Assembly (NCBI GenBank): GCA_024102795.1
Contig: JAGFJK010000084.1
Location: 1 to 57,039 of the forward strand
From: Pirellulaceae bacterium
Lineage (GTDB): Bacteria; Planctomycetota; Planctomycetia; Pirellulales; Pirellulaceae
DNA: 57,039 nt
Reading direction: 5' to 3'
Shown: piece after piece, positions 18,163 through 26,808 of the stretch
Layout: each line of letters opens with the position of its first letter
How positions within the stretch are numbered: the stretch's first letter is position 1
Translations under genes and position numbers: made by a program
The notes under the pieces: model-generated
Told to the model about the DNA's origin: nothing
The model's database searches: none
Seen by the model: the letters and a program-made list of their open reading frames with translations, nothing else

Positions 18163-19509
18163 TCATCTCGGCCCCGCTGTCTGCGGACTCATGGTCGCGC
18201 GCGCGACGCGCAGCACGTTGCCGCCCAGGATCTTGCGGATATCGTCGTCCGCATAGCCCCGTTGCACCAGCCCCACGGTCAGCAGAGGCCAATTCGTCCA
18301 GGCCAGGCTGTCGCTCATCTGAGGCGTGGTCGCAAAGTCGTCCGGGCGCCAGAGCGTGCGAAAATCCACGCGACCCCGCCGCGCGCGGGGCACCTTGCGG
18401 CTTTCGGCGGCACTGTTCTGCGACGAATAAGCCACGTCGGTGCCGATCGCCACGTGGTCGCAGCCGAACTGTTTGGCAACGTGGTCGATATGGTTCAACA
18501 ACATGACGATATCGCCCGAACCGCGGAGAAAGGCCGGAATGCTACAGATACCGATGTAGCCGCCCGTGTCGGCAATCGCCCGGATCACTTCGTCGGGCTT
18601 GCTGCGGGCATGCGGCCGGGCATCGAGCGCCGCGCAGGTCGTGTGGCTGGCGACCACCGGTTTGTCGGACGCCCGCGCCGCTTCCAGACTGGTTCGCCAG
18701 CCCGAATGGGCACAGTCGGGAATCACGCCGACGCGGTTCATTTCGGCGATCACCGCTCGGCCAAAATCGCTCAACCCCGCATCGGTCTCTTCCCCGCAAC
18801 CGTCGCCAATCATGTTTCGCCGCTGGTAGGTCAAGTGCATCATGCGGATGCCGAGTTGATAGAACACGCGCAGATAGCGCAGTTCGTCGGGCACCGAGAC
18901 CCACTGCTGCGTGAGCGGCACGCCGTTGCCGGTCAGATACAGGCAGTGTCGTCCTTGCCGCTTCGCTTCCTCGACGTCGTCGGGCACGGCCGCCTTGGAC
19001 ACAAATCCCCGCAGCAGATCCGTGACGTAGGTGAATCGGGCAAGTCGCTTGAGCAGCCGCAGCGGGTCCTGGCCCTCCTCGCCCGCATTCTGAAAGATGC
19101 ACGTCACGCCGGACGCTCGCCAGGCCTGGCGATACTCAAGCTCTTCGACTGGATCCGTGACGCAGCGGGTCATCGACATCTCCTCGCGGAGATCCTGCAG
19201 TTCGATGTCCGACGCGCCGGCTTCCACGGTCGCCGCCAGCGCCTGGCCGTCGATGGCCGCTCGCGGCGAGAAGCCGTAGGCGTCGAACACGACGCTTTCC
19301 GCGTGCAGCCGCAAGCCCCGCTCCAGCTCGGCGGCTGACGGCTTGAGCAGGTTGAGTGCGACGTCGCGCGCATGCTGTATCGCCGGATTCAGGCGTTCGG
19401 TCAGCGAATCGACCGACGGCGGCTCGTCCGCGGCCGCGCCCAGCCCGGTGCGTGCCAGACCAGACATCGTCCCGGCGGCCAGGATATTCAGGAATGTTCG
19501 TCGCTGCAT
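18163..19509 (-). CDS. Membrane dipeptidase-like protein (peptidase M19), Tat-exported
   Basis: 448 residues from ATG 19509. The start carries a twin-arginine type signal, 'QRRTFLNILAAGTMSGLA'. The M19 barrel is recognised by 'GVIPDCAHSGWRTSLEA', 'VASHTTCAALDARPHARSKPDEV', and 'GGYIGICSIP' (the second split here into shorter known words: SHTTCAAL and HARSKPDEV). The usual N-terminal metal ligand pair H-x-D appears replaced by 'FDAYGFS', so the active site may be altered. The family hydrolyses dipeptides or related amide/lactone compounds in the periplasm. It stands alone, oriented with its neighbours but with long gaps on both sides. Confidence 0.82.
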   Translation of the reverse strand: MQRRTFLNILAAGTMSGLARTGLGAAADEPPSVDSLTERLNPAIQHARDVALNLLKPSAAELERGLRLHAESVVFDAYGFSPRAAIDGQALAATVEAGASDIELQDLREEMSMTRCVTDPVEELEYRQAWRASGVTCIFQNAGEEGQDPLRLLKRLARFTYVTDLLRGFVSKAAVPDDVEEAKRQGRHCLYLTGNGVPLTQQWVSVPDELRYLRVFYQLGIRMMHLTYQRRNMIGDGCGEETDAGLSDFGRAVIAEMNRVGVIPDCAHSGWRTSLEAARASDKPVVASHTTCAALDARPHARSKPDEVIRAIADTGGYIGICSIPAFLRGSGDIVMLLNHIDHVAKQFGCDHVAIGTDVAYSSQNSAAESRKVPRARRGRVDFRTLWRPDDFATTPQMSDSLAWTNWPLLTVGLVQRGYADDDIRKILGGNVLRVARATMSPQTAGPR

Positions 19510-19594
19510 CGAGGGAGACTTCTCCGTGGCAAGTGTCGCGAACTTCACACACGACTCAGCAGACTATCATATCAACACCGGGACGATGACGCTC

Positions 19595-19682
19595 CCTTGC
19601 TTACGCTTCGGGCTACATGAAAATCGCACCAACTGAGAATCCCTCGCTCACGCTTCGGGCTACATGACAATCGCACCAACTG
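19595..19682 (-). repeat. Two direct copies of a ~41-bp repeat
   Basis: CGCTTCGGGCTACATGA-type units at 19595-19635 and 19641-19682 match at nearly every position and share the ending AATCGCACCAACTG. They fill the gap between the dipeptidase-like start and the WD40-kinase stop; the second copy touches that stop codon. Confidence 0.7.
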
Positions 19683-19683
19683 C

Positions 19684-22600
19684 TCAGTCAAGACAAGGCG
19701 CCGGCGGCGCGGGCAGCAGGGCCTTGAAGTCCGGACGGGAGTGCAAGTATCGCAGGTCCTCGTCGGTACGCAGCAACTGCAGGTCGTTGAAGCCGCGGTC
19801 CAGGGCCCGGCGTAACAAGCCGATGGCGGCGATCGCCAGTTCCTCGGCCTTGGCCTCGCGCTGCTCCTCGGGCACCGCCGTGTCCTCGCGCAGCCGAGCC
19901 AGGGCCACGCCATGCACGCAGGCGGCAAGGTAGATCCCGATGGCAGGCAATTCTTCGTCCGCTCCCACCTCCGCCGCGTCGGCACTGGCGGCTAGGTAGT
20001 CTCCCGTCTTGGCCTGGTCCCAAGCCGCCACTACTCGCCGATTCACGTTCAGCACGTGCAGCGGCGGCGGCTCCCAGCTCGCCGCGCACGGCAGCGTCAC
20101 GTCGGGAACCGGAACCGGTTCGGATTCGCCGAACTGGATCCGCAGCGGCCCAGCGAACTCCTTGGGATCCAGCGCCCAAGCCACGGCCAGCCCCACGCGC
20201 TCGTGCGGTTCCAAGCGGTCGCTGCTGTCCAGGGAAATGTACGTGCCACAACCGAACGCATCGGATGACCGAGGCCAAAGGCCGACCAGTTTGGCGGTCC
20301 TGAGATCGCGGTCCCGCAGGTGCAAACCAAACCGCGGAGCGTAGTACAACGCGAAACCCTCGCGCGGCCCAATTCGATCCACATCGTCGGGACCACTTTC
20401 GGCCACGAGCCTTTCGTACACCTCTTGAGGCAGGACAAACGAGGTCTGTGGCAGCGAAACGGCAACCACCAGGAACTGCTGGCCCTCACCATCCGGCGAA
20501 ACAATCGGTGGATTCCCCTGGAATCCCTCCAGCCGCTGGACCGTGAACGTGCCCAGCACGCGCAGCCGGCCATCGTCCGCCAGGGCCTTCTTCGCCGCGG
20601 CTGGCGGCTGCCAGGGCGCGGTGCGAAACGGTTGATCGTCGAGCGGCGTGGAATCGTAGACTCGAATCTGGTTGGGGAGCACTCCGGCGGCCACGCGCTG
20701 GCCATCGGGACTGAATCGGGCCGCGCCAATCCCCGGCAAGCTCAACAGCTCCAGGCCCGTCGCCACATCCCAGATCTTGACCGTGCCGTCGTCCCGAATG
20801 CCACTGGCTGAAATCAGCCGGCGCCCATCCGAACTAAAGTCCAGATCGGCAACACGCCCAGTGTGCCCCCAGAGCCGGCGAACCTCCGTCAAATCCGCGG
20901 CGTTCCACAGAGAGATCACGTGGTTCCGCTCCGAAATCGCCAGCAGTTTTTGGTCGCCGCTTACCGCCAGGCGGCTCGTCGGACTCACGTTGGCAAGCTG
21001 CTTCGAACGTACTTGCCGGCCCGACTCCGCGTCCCACACGCGAAGCGTGCTGTCCGCGCCGAGTGACGCAAGCTGCCGGCCGCCGTTCAGAAACTCGACA
21101 TCCAACACGTTGGCCTCGTGCCCCGCCAGCCTCGCCCGCGTGGCGCCCGCGGGAAACTCGATCAGATAAATCACGTCGTCCCACGAGCCGGCCGCGAGCC
21201 GTCGGGAATCGGGCGACCAGGCCACACAACTGGCCAGGTGTCCCAGACGCTTGACCAGGGCCTCCTGGCCGCTGGCGGCATTCCACACCCGCAGCGTCTT
21301 ATCGGTACTAACCGACGCCAACCAGAGACCGTCTGGACTGTAAGCGATGCGATTGATATCGCCACCGTGTCCTGAAATCGCCCGCACGCCCGTCATGGCC
21401 GGAAGCTCGCCAGCCACCGACTCACCCAACTCATACTGGTGGTCTCCCAGCGTTCGAACGACTCTCCCGGTGGCCAGATCCCAGATTCTGATCGCCTGAT
21501 CCTGGCTGCCCGAGGCCACCTGGCGGCCGTCGGGACTGAAGTCCAGGCAAGTCACGCGAGCCACGTGGCCGCTGAGCAACCGGCCTTGAGGATCGTCCTC
21601 GACGGCCAACACGCGGACCGAATGCTCGTCGCCCGCGCCGGCGATGAACGCCCCATCCGGGCTCCAGGCAAACACCTGGCCTTCGCCCGACACCTGTCGC
21701 AACAGCCGTCCCGTTGCCACGTCCCAGATCCGCAGGATGCCGCCGCGGTCCAACGTGCAGACGCGCGTTTCGTCGCGGCTCAGTTCAGCGCTCAGGAATC
21801 CTCCGCTGGGTCGCACCAGCGACGTTCTCCGTTCGCCTCCCACCAACTCTTGGCTCACGTCCGCCAGAACAAGCTGCGTCTGGGACTTGGAATCATGGTC
21901 CAGCAGAAACTCGACCCGCCCCGATTCGATGTCGACGATCCTCAAGTCATTCTGTCCGCCGTGCAGCAGCCGCCGGCCGTCGCCCGTGAATTGAATGTAT
22001 CCCGAATTACCCGCAAACTCTCCCAGCAGCCGGCCGCTGGCAACCTCCCAGACGCGAACGCTCGGACGCCGGTGATCCGATCCGGCCGCCGCCAGCAGCG
22101 AACCGTCGGGGCTGAATGTCACACAGCGCGTGTCGCCCCCGAAGCCGATGATGACGCGCGCCGGTTCCCGCGTGCCCAGCTTGTGGATCTGAATCGTGTC
22201 ATCGGCGCCGGCCGAGGCGAGCAGCGTGCCGCTGGCATGGAACGCCAGACCGTTGATGGCCAGAATATGCCCCTGGATTTCACCTCGCTGCCGGCCGGTT
22301 GCCACGTCCCACAGCAGGACTCGCGCGTCGAATCCGCCCGTGGCCAGCGTCTGGCCGTCGGCGCTGAAGGCCAGGCAGGTCACCGAGGCGACGTGGCCCC
22401 GCAGAATTTGCCGTTGGTGGCCAGTCCGAGCGTCCCAGAGGCGCGCGGTGCAGTCCTGGCTGCCCGACGCCAGCAAGGTCCCATCGCTGTTGTACGCCAG
22501 GCAGTTGACGTTCGCCTCGTGACCGCGGAGCAACAGCCGTTCGCCATGACACAAACGCTTCAAATAGTACCACTCCCAGTTGCGATAGTCCGCGCCACCG

Positions 22601-24159
22601 TCCGTGCGTTCGGGCCGGAGGCCGTCCAGAACCTGCAAGGCGAGCGTACGTTGCTTGCGCTGCCTCGCCCGCTCCGCCTGGTTGGTTCCGGAAGCGTACA
22701 GCAGCCGGTCACCCTCCTGTTTGCGCTGCCGGATCTGGGCTTCATGCTGGCGAGCGGTCCGTGCCTCGTGCGACTTGGTAATAGCCACAAATCCCGCGAA
22801 AGCGGCGCCGCCGCAGAGCAAGATCAGAGCCGCGGCCAGCAGCCCGGCCAGCGCCGGTTGGCGGCGTAGCCACAGGCCGAACCGTTCGGAGGCCGGCACC
22901 TCGCGAGCCCGGATCGGCTTGTTTTCCAGGAACCGTCGCAGGTCGCCCGCCAGGTCGCCCGCTGTCCCGTATCGCTCGCCTGGCTGCTTCTGCAAGCATT
23001 TGAGCGCAATCGCATCCAGGTCGCGATGGATGTGGTGGTTCAGACTGCTGGGCGGCGGCGGAATGCGCGTCTGCACATCCGCCAGCACCGACAAAGTGTC
23101 CGCCGTGTTCGTCCAGTACAACGGGTCGTTCGTCAACAGTTCGTACAGCACAATCCCCAGGCTGAACACGTCGCTTCGCGCGTCCAGCGACTGGCCGGCC
23201 GACTGCTCGGGACTCATGTAGTTGGGCGTACCCATGATGCGGCTGGCCGGAACACATCTCGCGTGCGTCAGGTCCGCGGCAGGTTGGTCCGCGGCAGGAG
23301 AGGGGCCAGCGGTGGCCGGCATCGCCCCGGACAGTTCGCGAGCCAGGCCAAAGTCGGCCAGCTTGGGAACGACCACCGCCTGGTCCGCGTTCTCCGCTTG
23401 GCTGTCCCGCGTCAGCAAAATGTTCCTGGGCGTCACGTCGCCGTGCACCACGCCGGCCCGATGCACTGCGTCCAGCGCCTCGGCAAGTTGTCTGACCATC
23501 GCCGCGGCGGCGCGCGGCGGCAGACCGTCGCCGCGTTGCATTTGATCCGCCAGCGACTCGCCGCGGACCAACTCCATCACAATGCACAGGTTGTTATCGA
23601 CCCTCTGGACGTCAAATACCCGGATCACATTGGCGTGCTGCACGCCCGACATCACACGGGCCTCGCGCAACAAGCGATGCACGTCTGCTTCGCTGGCGCC
23701 CGCTGGCAACGGCACTACCTTGATTGCCACATCCGAGTTCAAGTCGACATGACGAGCCCGGAAGACAACGCCAAATCCGCCTCGACCAATCTCCTCCAGA
23801 AACTCGTACCGCTCCATCGCCGGCGGCGCGAGCGTGCCGCGAGCCGAATGACTGGTGTTGGGTGTGGCTGGGTACGAGCGGTTGGTGTCACTGGTCGCAA
23901 TCAACAAGCGCCGCTGCTGGATCCGCCGCAAGTCCTGGGGAGGCAAAGGAACCGCCTGCAAACGCGGCCCCGGCACGGTGGCACCGTGCTCGGCGGCGAG
24001 GGCCCACTCGCCTTCCACCGCATCCGACTCCACCGACCAGCACTCGACCGCCCGCTGGCAGTCGGGACAAGCCTCCAGGTGGGCCTCGAATTGCCGGTAC
24101 TCCTCTTCGCCCAGCGCCGATAACCGCGGGATCAGCCTTGACGAGGGACAAACACTCAT
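19684..24159 (-). CDS. Giant transmembrane Ser/Thr kinase with WD40 repeats
   Basis: 1491 residues from ATG 24159; the start codon overlaps the stop of the ECF sigma gene (ATGA), indicating coupled translation. Order: zinc finger H27-x3-C31-x2-C34 like a ZAS anti-sigma domain; kinase about 117-400 with 'IGRGGFGVVFRA', 'VAIKVVP', DFG at 269-271 and 'MSPEQ'; a membrane helix about 436-459; then from about 540 to 1180 at least ten WD40 repeats recognisable by GH...WD pairs ('GHEANVNCLAYNSDG', 'GHVARVTCLDFSPDG'). The last ~300 residues are a separate domain ending in a TPR-like segment. The catalytic loop is HGDVTPRN rather than HRDxKPxN (residues 239-246), so it is a non-RD kinase also lacking the usual lysine. 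It probably senses extracytoplasmic ligands through the propellers. Confidence 0.92.
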   Translation of the reverse strand: MSVCPSSRLIPRLSALGEEEYRQFEAHLEACPDCQRAVECWSVESDAVEGEWALAAEHGATVPGPRLQAVPLPPQDLRRIQQRRLLIATSDTNRSYPATPNTSHSARGTLAPPAMERYEFLEEIGRGGFGVVFRARHVDLNSDVAIKVVPLPAGASEADVHRLLREARVMSGVQHANVIRVFDVQRVDNNLCIVMELVRGESLADQMQRGDGLPPRAAAAMVRQLAEALDAVHRAGVVHGDVTPRNILLTRDSQAENADQAVVVPKLADFGLARELSGAMPATAGPSPAADQPAADLTHARCVPASRIMGTPNYMSPEQSAGQSLDARSDVFSLGIVLYELLTNDPLYWTNTADTLSVLADVQTRIPPPPSSLNHHIHRDLDAIALKCLQKQPGERYGTAGDLAGDLRRFLENKPIRAREVPASERFGLWLRRQPALAGLLAAALILLCGGAAFAGFVAITKSHEARTARQHEAQIRQRKQEGDRLLYASGTNQAERARQRKQRTLALQVLDGLRPERTDGGADYRNWEWYYLKRLCHGERLLLRGHEANVNCLAYNSDGTLLASGSQDCTARLWDARTGHQRQILRGHVASVTCLAFSADGQTLATGGFDARVLLWDVATGRQRGEIQGHILAINGLAFHASGTLLASAGADDTIQIHKLGTREPARVIIGFGGDTRCVTFSPDGSLLAAAGSDHRRPSVRVWEVASGRLLGEFAGNSGYIQFTGDGRRLLHGGQNDLRIVDIESGRVEFLLDHDSKSQTQLVLADVSQELVGGERRTSLVRPSGGFLSAELSRDETRVCTLDRGGILRIWDVATGRLLRQVSGEGQVFAWSPDGAFIAGAGDEHSVRVLAVEDDPQGRLLSGHVARVTCLDFSPDGRQVASGSQDQAIRIWDLATGRVVRTLGDHQYELGESVAGELPAMTGVRAISGHGGDINRIAYSPDGLWLASVSTDKTLRVWNAASGQEALVKRLGHLASCVAWSPDSRRLAAGSWDDVIYLIEFPAGATRARLAGHEANVLDVEFLNGGRQLASLGADSTLRVWDAESGRQVRSKQLANVSPTSRLAVSGDQKLLAISERNHVISLWNAADLTEVRRLWGHTGRVADLDFSSDGRRLISASGIRDDGTVKIWDVATGLELLSLPGIGAARFSPDGQRVAAGVLPNQIRVYDSTPLDDQPFRTAPWQPPAAAKKALADDGRLRVLGTFTVQRLEGFQGNPPIVSPDGEGQQFLVVAVSLPQTSFVLPQEVYERLVAESGPDDVDRIGPREGFALYYAPRFGLHLRDRDLRTAKLVGLWPRSSDAFGCGTYISLDSSDRLEPHERVGLAVAWALDPKEFAGPLRIQFGESEPVPVPDVTLPCAASWEPPPLHVLNVNRRVVAAWDQAKTGDYLAASADAAEVGADEELPAIGIYLAACVHGVALARLREDTAVPEEQREAKAEELAIAAIGLLRRALDRGFNDLQLLRTDEDLRYLHSRPDFKALLPAPPAPCLD

Positions 24160-24803
24160 AGGTCGCCTTCCGAATTCCTGATCGCTTCGGCGGAATCCAA
24201 GCCCAGATCCCGCAGCCACTGACGCGCTCGCACCCGGCGCAACTGCACCGCTCCAACCGTCAGCCCCAACTGACTTGCCACTTGATCAACCGTCGTATCC
24301 CGCTCGTACAGCAGCCGAAAGGTCTGCCACGACTGCGAATCGCGCTGCTCTGCCGGCAACAACTCCTCGGCCCGATCCAGGTAATGCCCCGCCAGCCGCC
24401 TGACAAAGTCGTCGTCCAGCGCTCGGGCCGCCGCCATCGCCGACTCGTCGAAACGCGAGTCGTCCGGATCGACCAGCGTGACATCCACTCCTGCGGCCTG
24501 GTCAGGTCGGGCCCTTATCCGGCGCTGGTAGTCATATACCGCATTGCGCATCAGGCGGTACAACCAGGCGCGAAAACGCCTGTTCGAATCGTATTCAAAC
24601 GCGGGCATCTGCTGTGTCAACTTGACCAGGATCTCCTGGGTCATGTCCGCGGCGTACGACGCCAGGCCAGGCCTGGACAGGCAGAAGCCGTGAATCCAGG
24701 GCGAGTAGGTCGCGACAAACTCCTTCCAGGCCTCCTGGTCCCGCAGATCCTTGATCCGACGCAGCAAACTGGGACGCGTGGTGGCGTCAAACCGGGCAGC
24801 CAT
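24156..24803 (-). CDS. ECF RNA polymerase sigma factor (cassette 2)
   Basis: 215 residues from ATG 24803 (an in-frame ATG at 24839 would add 12 residues lacking sigma character). Region 2: 'WKEFVATYSPWIHGFC', 'AADMTQEILVKLTQQMP', 'FRAWLYRLMRNAVYDYQRR'. Region 4: 'TVDQVASQLGLTVGAVQLRRVRARQWL', quoted in parts. The long linker of about 60 residues between the regions is typical of planctomycete ECF groups associated with kinases. Stop overlaps the start of the WD40 kinase. Confidence 0.9.
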   Translation of the reverse strand: MAARFDATTRPSLLRRIKDLRDQEAWKEFVATYSPWIHGFCLSRPGLASYAADMTQEILVKLTQQMPAFEYDSNRRFRAWLYRLMRNAVYDYQRRIRARPDQAAGVDVTLVDPDDSRFDESAMAAARALDDDFVRRLAGHYLDRAEELLPAEQRDSQSWQTFRLLYERDTTVDQVASQLGLTVGAVQLRRVRARQWLRDLGLDSAEAIRNSEGDL

Positions 24804-24954
24804 GGATGTCCCTCGACGAGACGGGTGATTCTCTGGCACAGCACAAAGACCGCGCCGTGATTATCAGCCGTGCAAGCTGTGTTGTCCATCTTTGGTGGCA
24901 ACACAGAAGCGCCGAGGTGGTTGGTAACTGAAAGTCTGACTATGGCTCATGCTA

Positions 24955-24971
24955 CTTTCGCGGAGCGAAAG
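24955..24971. repeat. Short hairpin CTTTCGC-GGA-GCGAAAG
   Basis: A perfect 7-bp stem with a GGA loop is embedded in GCTA...GGCGACTATG words that partly repeat on both sides (24935-24995). It lies between the stop of the 357-residue hypothetical and the ECF gene of cassette 2, so it may help end upstream transcription. The loop is the same GGA triplet as in the repeats at 975-1265. Confidence 0.5.
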
Positions 24972-24989
24972 GCGACTATGGAAATGCAC

Positions 24990-26063
24990 CTATGGCTCAC
25001 GCATTGACTCCTTTTTCGCCGGCACCTGGCCGAACTCGATCTGCAGCGTCTGCTCTTCGCCCAGGACCTGCGAGCGCACTCGTACCTGGTCCTTCACGCC
25101 CAGCTTCGCGCCTGGAACATAGGTGGCCCAGCGAGCCTGCCGGCCGTCCAGCACATACACGGGCGACGGCAACGCCACGACCTGCCCGAACAGGATGCTG
25201 TACAACTGCTCGTTCGGCAGATTCATCCGGAATCCATCGGTTCCCTGCAGCGTTCCGCTGACGTCGTTCGGCATGAACTTCCTGAGATTCACGTGCAATG
25301 GCAGTTGCAACTGCACGATCAGGTAATACGGTTGACCGTTGGCCGGTTGCGGCGGCTCGGCAAACACGCAGAATGCGCCGGCCCGCACGGCGTTTTCGGG
25401 CACCTGCAAGCTGGCCAGATGGTCGGCCGGCAGCTTGGGAGCTTGCTTGCCCTGGGCCTTCACGGGTCGAGCGCCCAGCGAATCCAGTTCGCGCAGCAAA
25501 TTGTCCAGGTCCGGCAAGGCGTCCACCGCGGACTGTGCCCGCTCCAGGTCAAGGGCCGCCAGTTCCACCGGCATTTCGCCGGCCGGGAGTTTGGACAAGT
25601 CTTCGTCAGCCGCCGCTTCCGGCGCTAAGTCCGCCGCCTGGTCCGGCACCATTTCGTCTGGCGTCGCCAACGGCATCTCGAATGGCAACGAGGCCAGTGG
25701 CTCCTCCACCACCGACTCGTCCAACAACAGCGTCACGCTGCGGGCGGAATTCGTGGGCAGCGCCAGCAAGGCCAGCAGCACCATCAGGCTGGCATGAAAC
25801 ACGGCGCTGACCACCGGCCCCTCCAGGCCGCGAACGCCCCAGCCGCCGCCAGCCAACTGCAATTCGGGATTCGCAGCGATCGAGAGGGGCCCGTTGGCGC
25901 ATGAGGCCGGGAGCGGGCGGGCGGCCTGCGACTGAGTGGCCTGCGACTGAGTGGCCACCGGCTGAGCGGCCACCAGCTGAGCGGCCAGAGGGCGGGCGGC
26001 CAGAGGGCGGGCGACCGGCAAGGGCCTGGCGGTCTTGGGTTGATTCGCGGAGGTCGTGGTCAT
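24990..26063 (-). CDS. Hypothetical protein with one membrane segment and low-complexity N-terminus
   Basis: 357 residues. The first ~50 residues are an Ala/Pro/Arg/Gln tract built from imperfect repeats (ARPLAAQ-like words) mirrored by ~15-base DNA repeats at 25915-26030. Residues about 83-103 form a hydrophobic helix ('VVSAVFHASLMVLLALLAL'). An acidic Glu/Asp/Pro-rich linker follows, and a folded C-terminal domain contains 'YYLIVQLQLPLHVNLRKFMP'-like strands (quoted in part). The arrangement of inner tail, helix, acidic linker and periplasmic domain resembles TonB-like or VWA-associated planctomycete proteins, but no family is recognised. Four bases separate it from the upstream gene, so they form an operon. 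Confidence 0.7.
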   Translation of the reverse strand: MTTTSANQPKTARPLPVARPLAARPLAAQLVAAQPVATQSQATQSQAARPLPASCANGPLSIAANPELQLAGGGWGVRGLEGPVVSAVFHASLMVLLALLALPTNSARSVTLLLDESVVEEPLASLPFEMPLATPDEMVPDQAADLAPEAAADEDLSKLPAGEMPVELAALDLERAQSAVDALPDLDNLLRELDSLGARPVKAQGKQAPKLPADHLASLQVPENAVRAGAFCVFAEPPQPANGQPYYLIVQLQLPLHVNLRKFMPNDVSGTLQGTDGFRMNLPNEQLYSILFGQVVALPSPVYVLDGRQARWATYVPGAKLGVKDQVRVRSQVLGEEQTLQIEFGQVPAKKESMREP

Positions 26064-26067
26064 GGAA

Positions 26068-26481
26068 TCAGTATCCCAATCCGGTTAACTTGGCCAACAA
26101 GACGGCATTCAGTCCCGCCGCGACCTGCGAGGCGTGAAAGGCCGTCGCTTCGGCGTCGCCCTTGTCCGTTCCCGGAAACGACTTGAAGGCGAAGTCCTTG
26201 AAGGTGTTCGTGGGCGCGGTGGCGAAGTTCAGCAACTCCTGGGCAGCGCTCTCCCGGCCCTGGACCTTGACATAGCGGACTGAGATCCGTGTCGAAGTTT
26301 GCTCTCGGAGCAGCAGGACGAACCAGCGATTCTCGCTGACCTTGGTTGGCCCCAGCCGGCGCTTGATCTGCCGCAGCAGAGCGTCCTGGTCTCTTGGCTG
26401 CCCAGCCGCCGCCGGCACGGCCGCCTGGCAGAACAGAATCAGGGAGCAGAAGACCACCGCGAGTTGGATGAGCCTGGACAT
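26068..26481 (-). CDS. Small secreted hypothetical protein
   Basis: 137 residues from ATG 26481, with GAGGAG eight bases upstream. Signal peptide 'LIQLAVVFCSLILFCQAAV' then an AAAG cleavage region. The mature part has Lys/Arg-rich and Phe-containing segments ('TFKDFAFKSFPGTDKGDAEA') and no Cys. No family recognised. It is the first gene of a two-gene unit with the 357-residue membrane protein. Confidence 0.72.
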   Translation of the reverse strand: MSRLIQLAVVFCSLILFCQAAVPAAAGQPRDQDALLRQIKRRLGPTKVSENRWFVLLLREQTSTRISVRYVKVQGRESAAQELLNFATAPTNTFKDFAFKSFPGTDKGDAEATAFHASQVAAGLNAVLLAKLTGLGY

Positions 26482-26528
26482 GTGGTGAACTCCTCGGTTA
26501 CTGGGATTGGGATGGGGGGTGGGATGCG

Positions 26529-26619
26529 CCAGGCGAGCTGCGGGCGTCATTCCCCTGTTTCAGTGCCCGCCGATACGACGGAGGAAGAAACAGCGTGCTG
26601 GCGCCCGCGGCTCGCCTGG
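26529..26619. repeat. Inverted pair of the 33-bp GC-rich repeat
   Basis: The left arm 26529-26561 (CCAGGCGAGCTGCGGGCGTC...) and the right arm 26587-26619 (its complement with a few changes) are each 33 bases and separated by 25 bases. Both are diverged copies of the unit that is tandemly repeated six times at 28840-29037. The surrounding gap (26482-26808) otherwise shows only an A8 run at about 26681 and no credible gene. Confidence 0.72.
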
Positions 26620-26808
26620 AGTGCTTGGCGTCCGCCGGGAAGAAGTACGGCGGGGCCTGGTCAAGAATTACGCCGGGCGAAAAAAAAGAGGGTGACGAGT
26701 GCAGGCTCGCTCACGGCCGGATTGCCGCCGGAAATCGCTCGGAGTTGAACCACTCGGCCGGCCAGGGGAGTGCGAGTTGGCCTGGCCAACCGCCCTTCCA
26801 GGCCCGTA

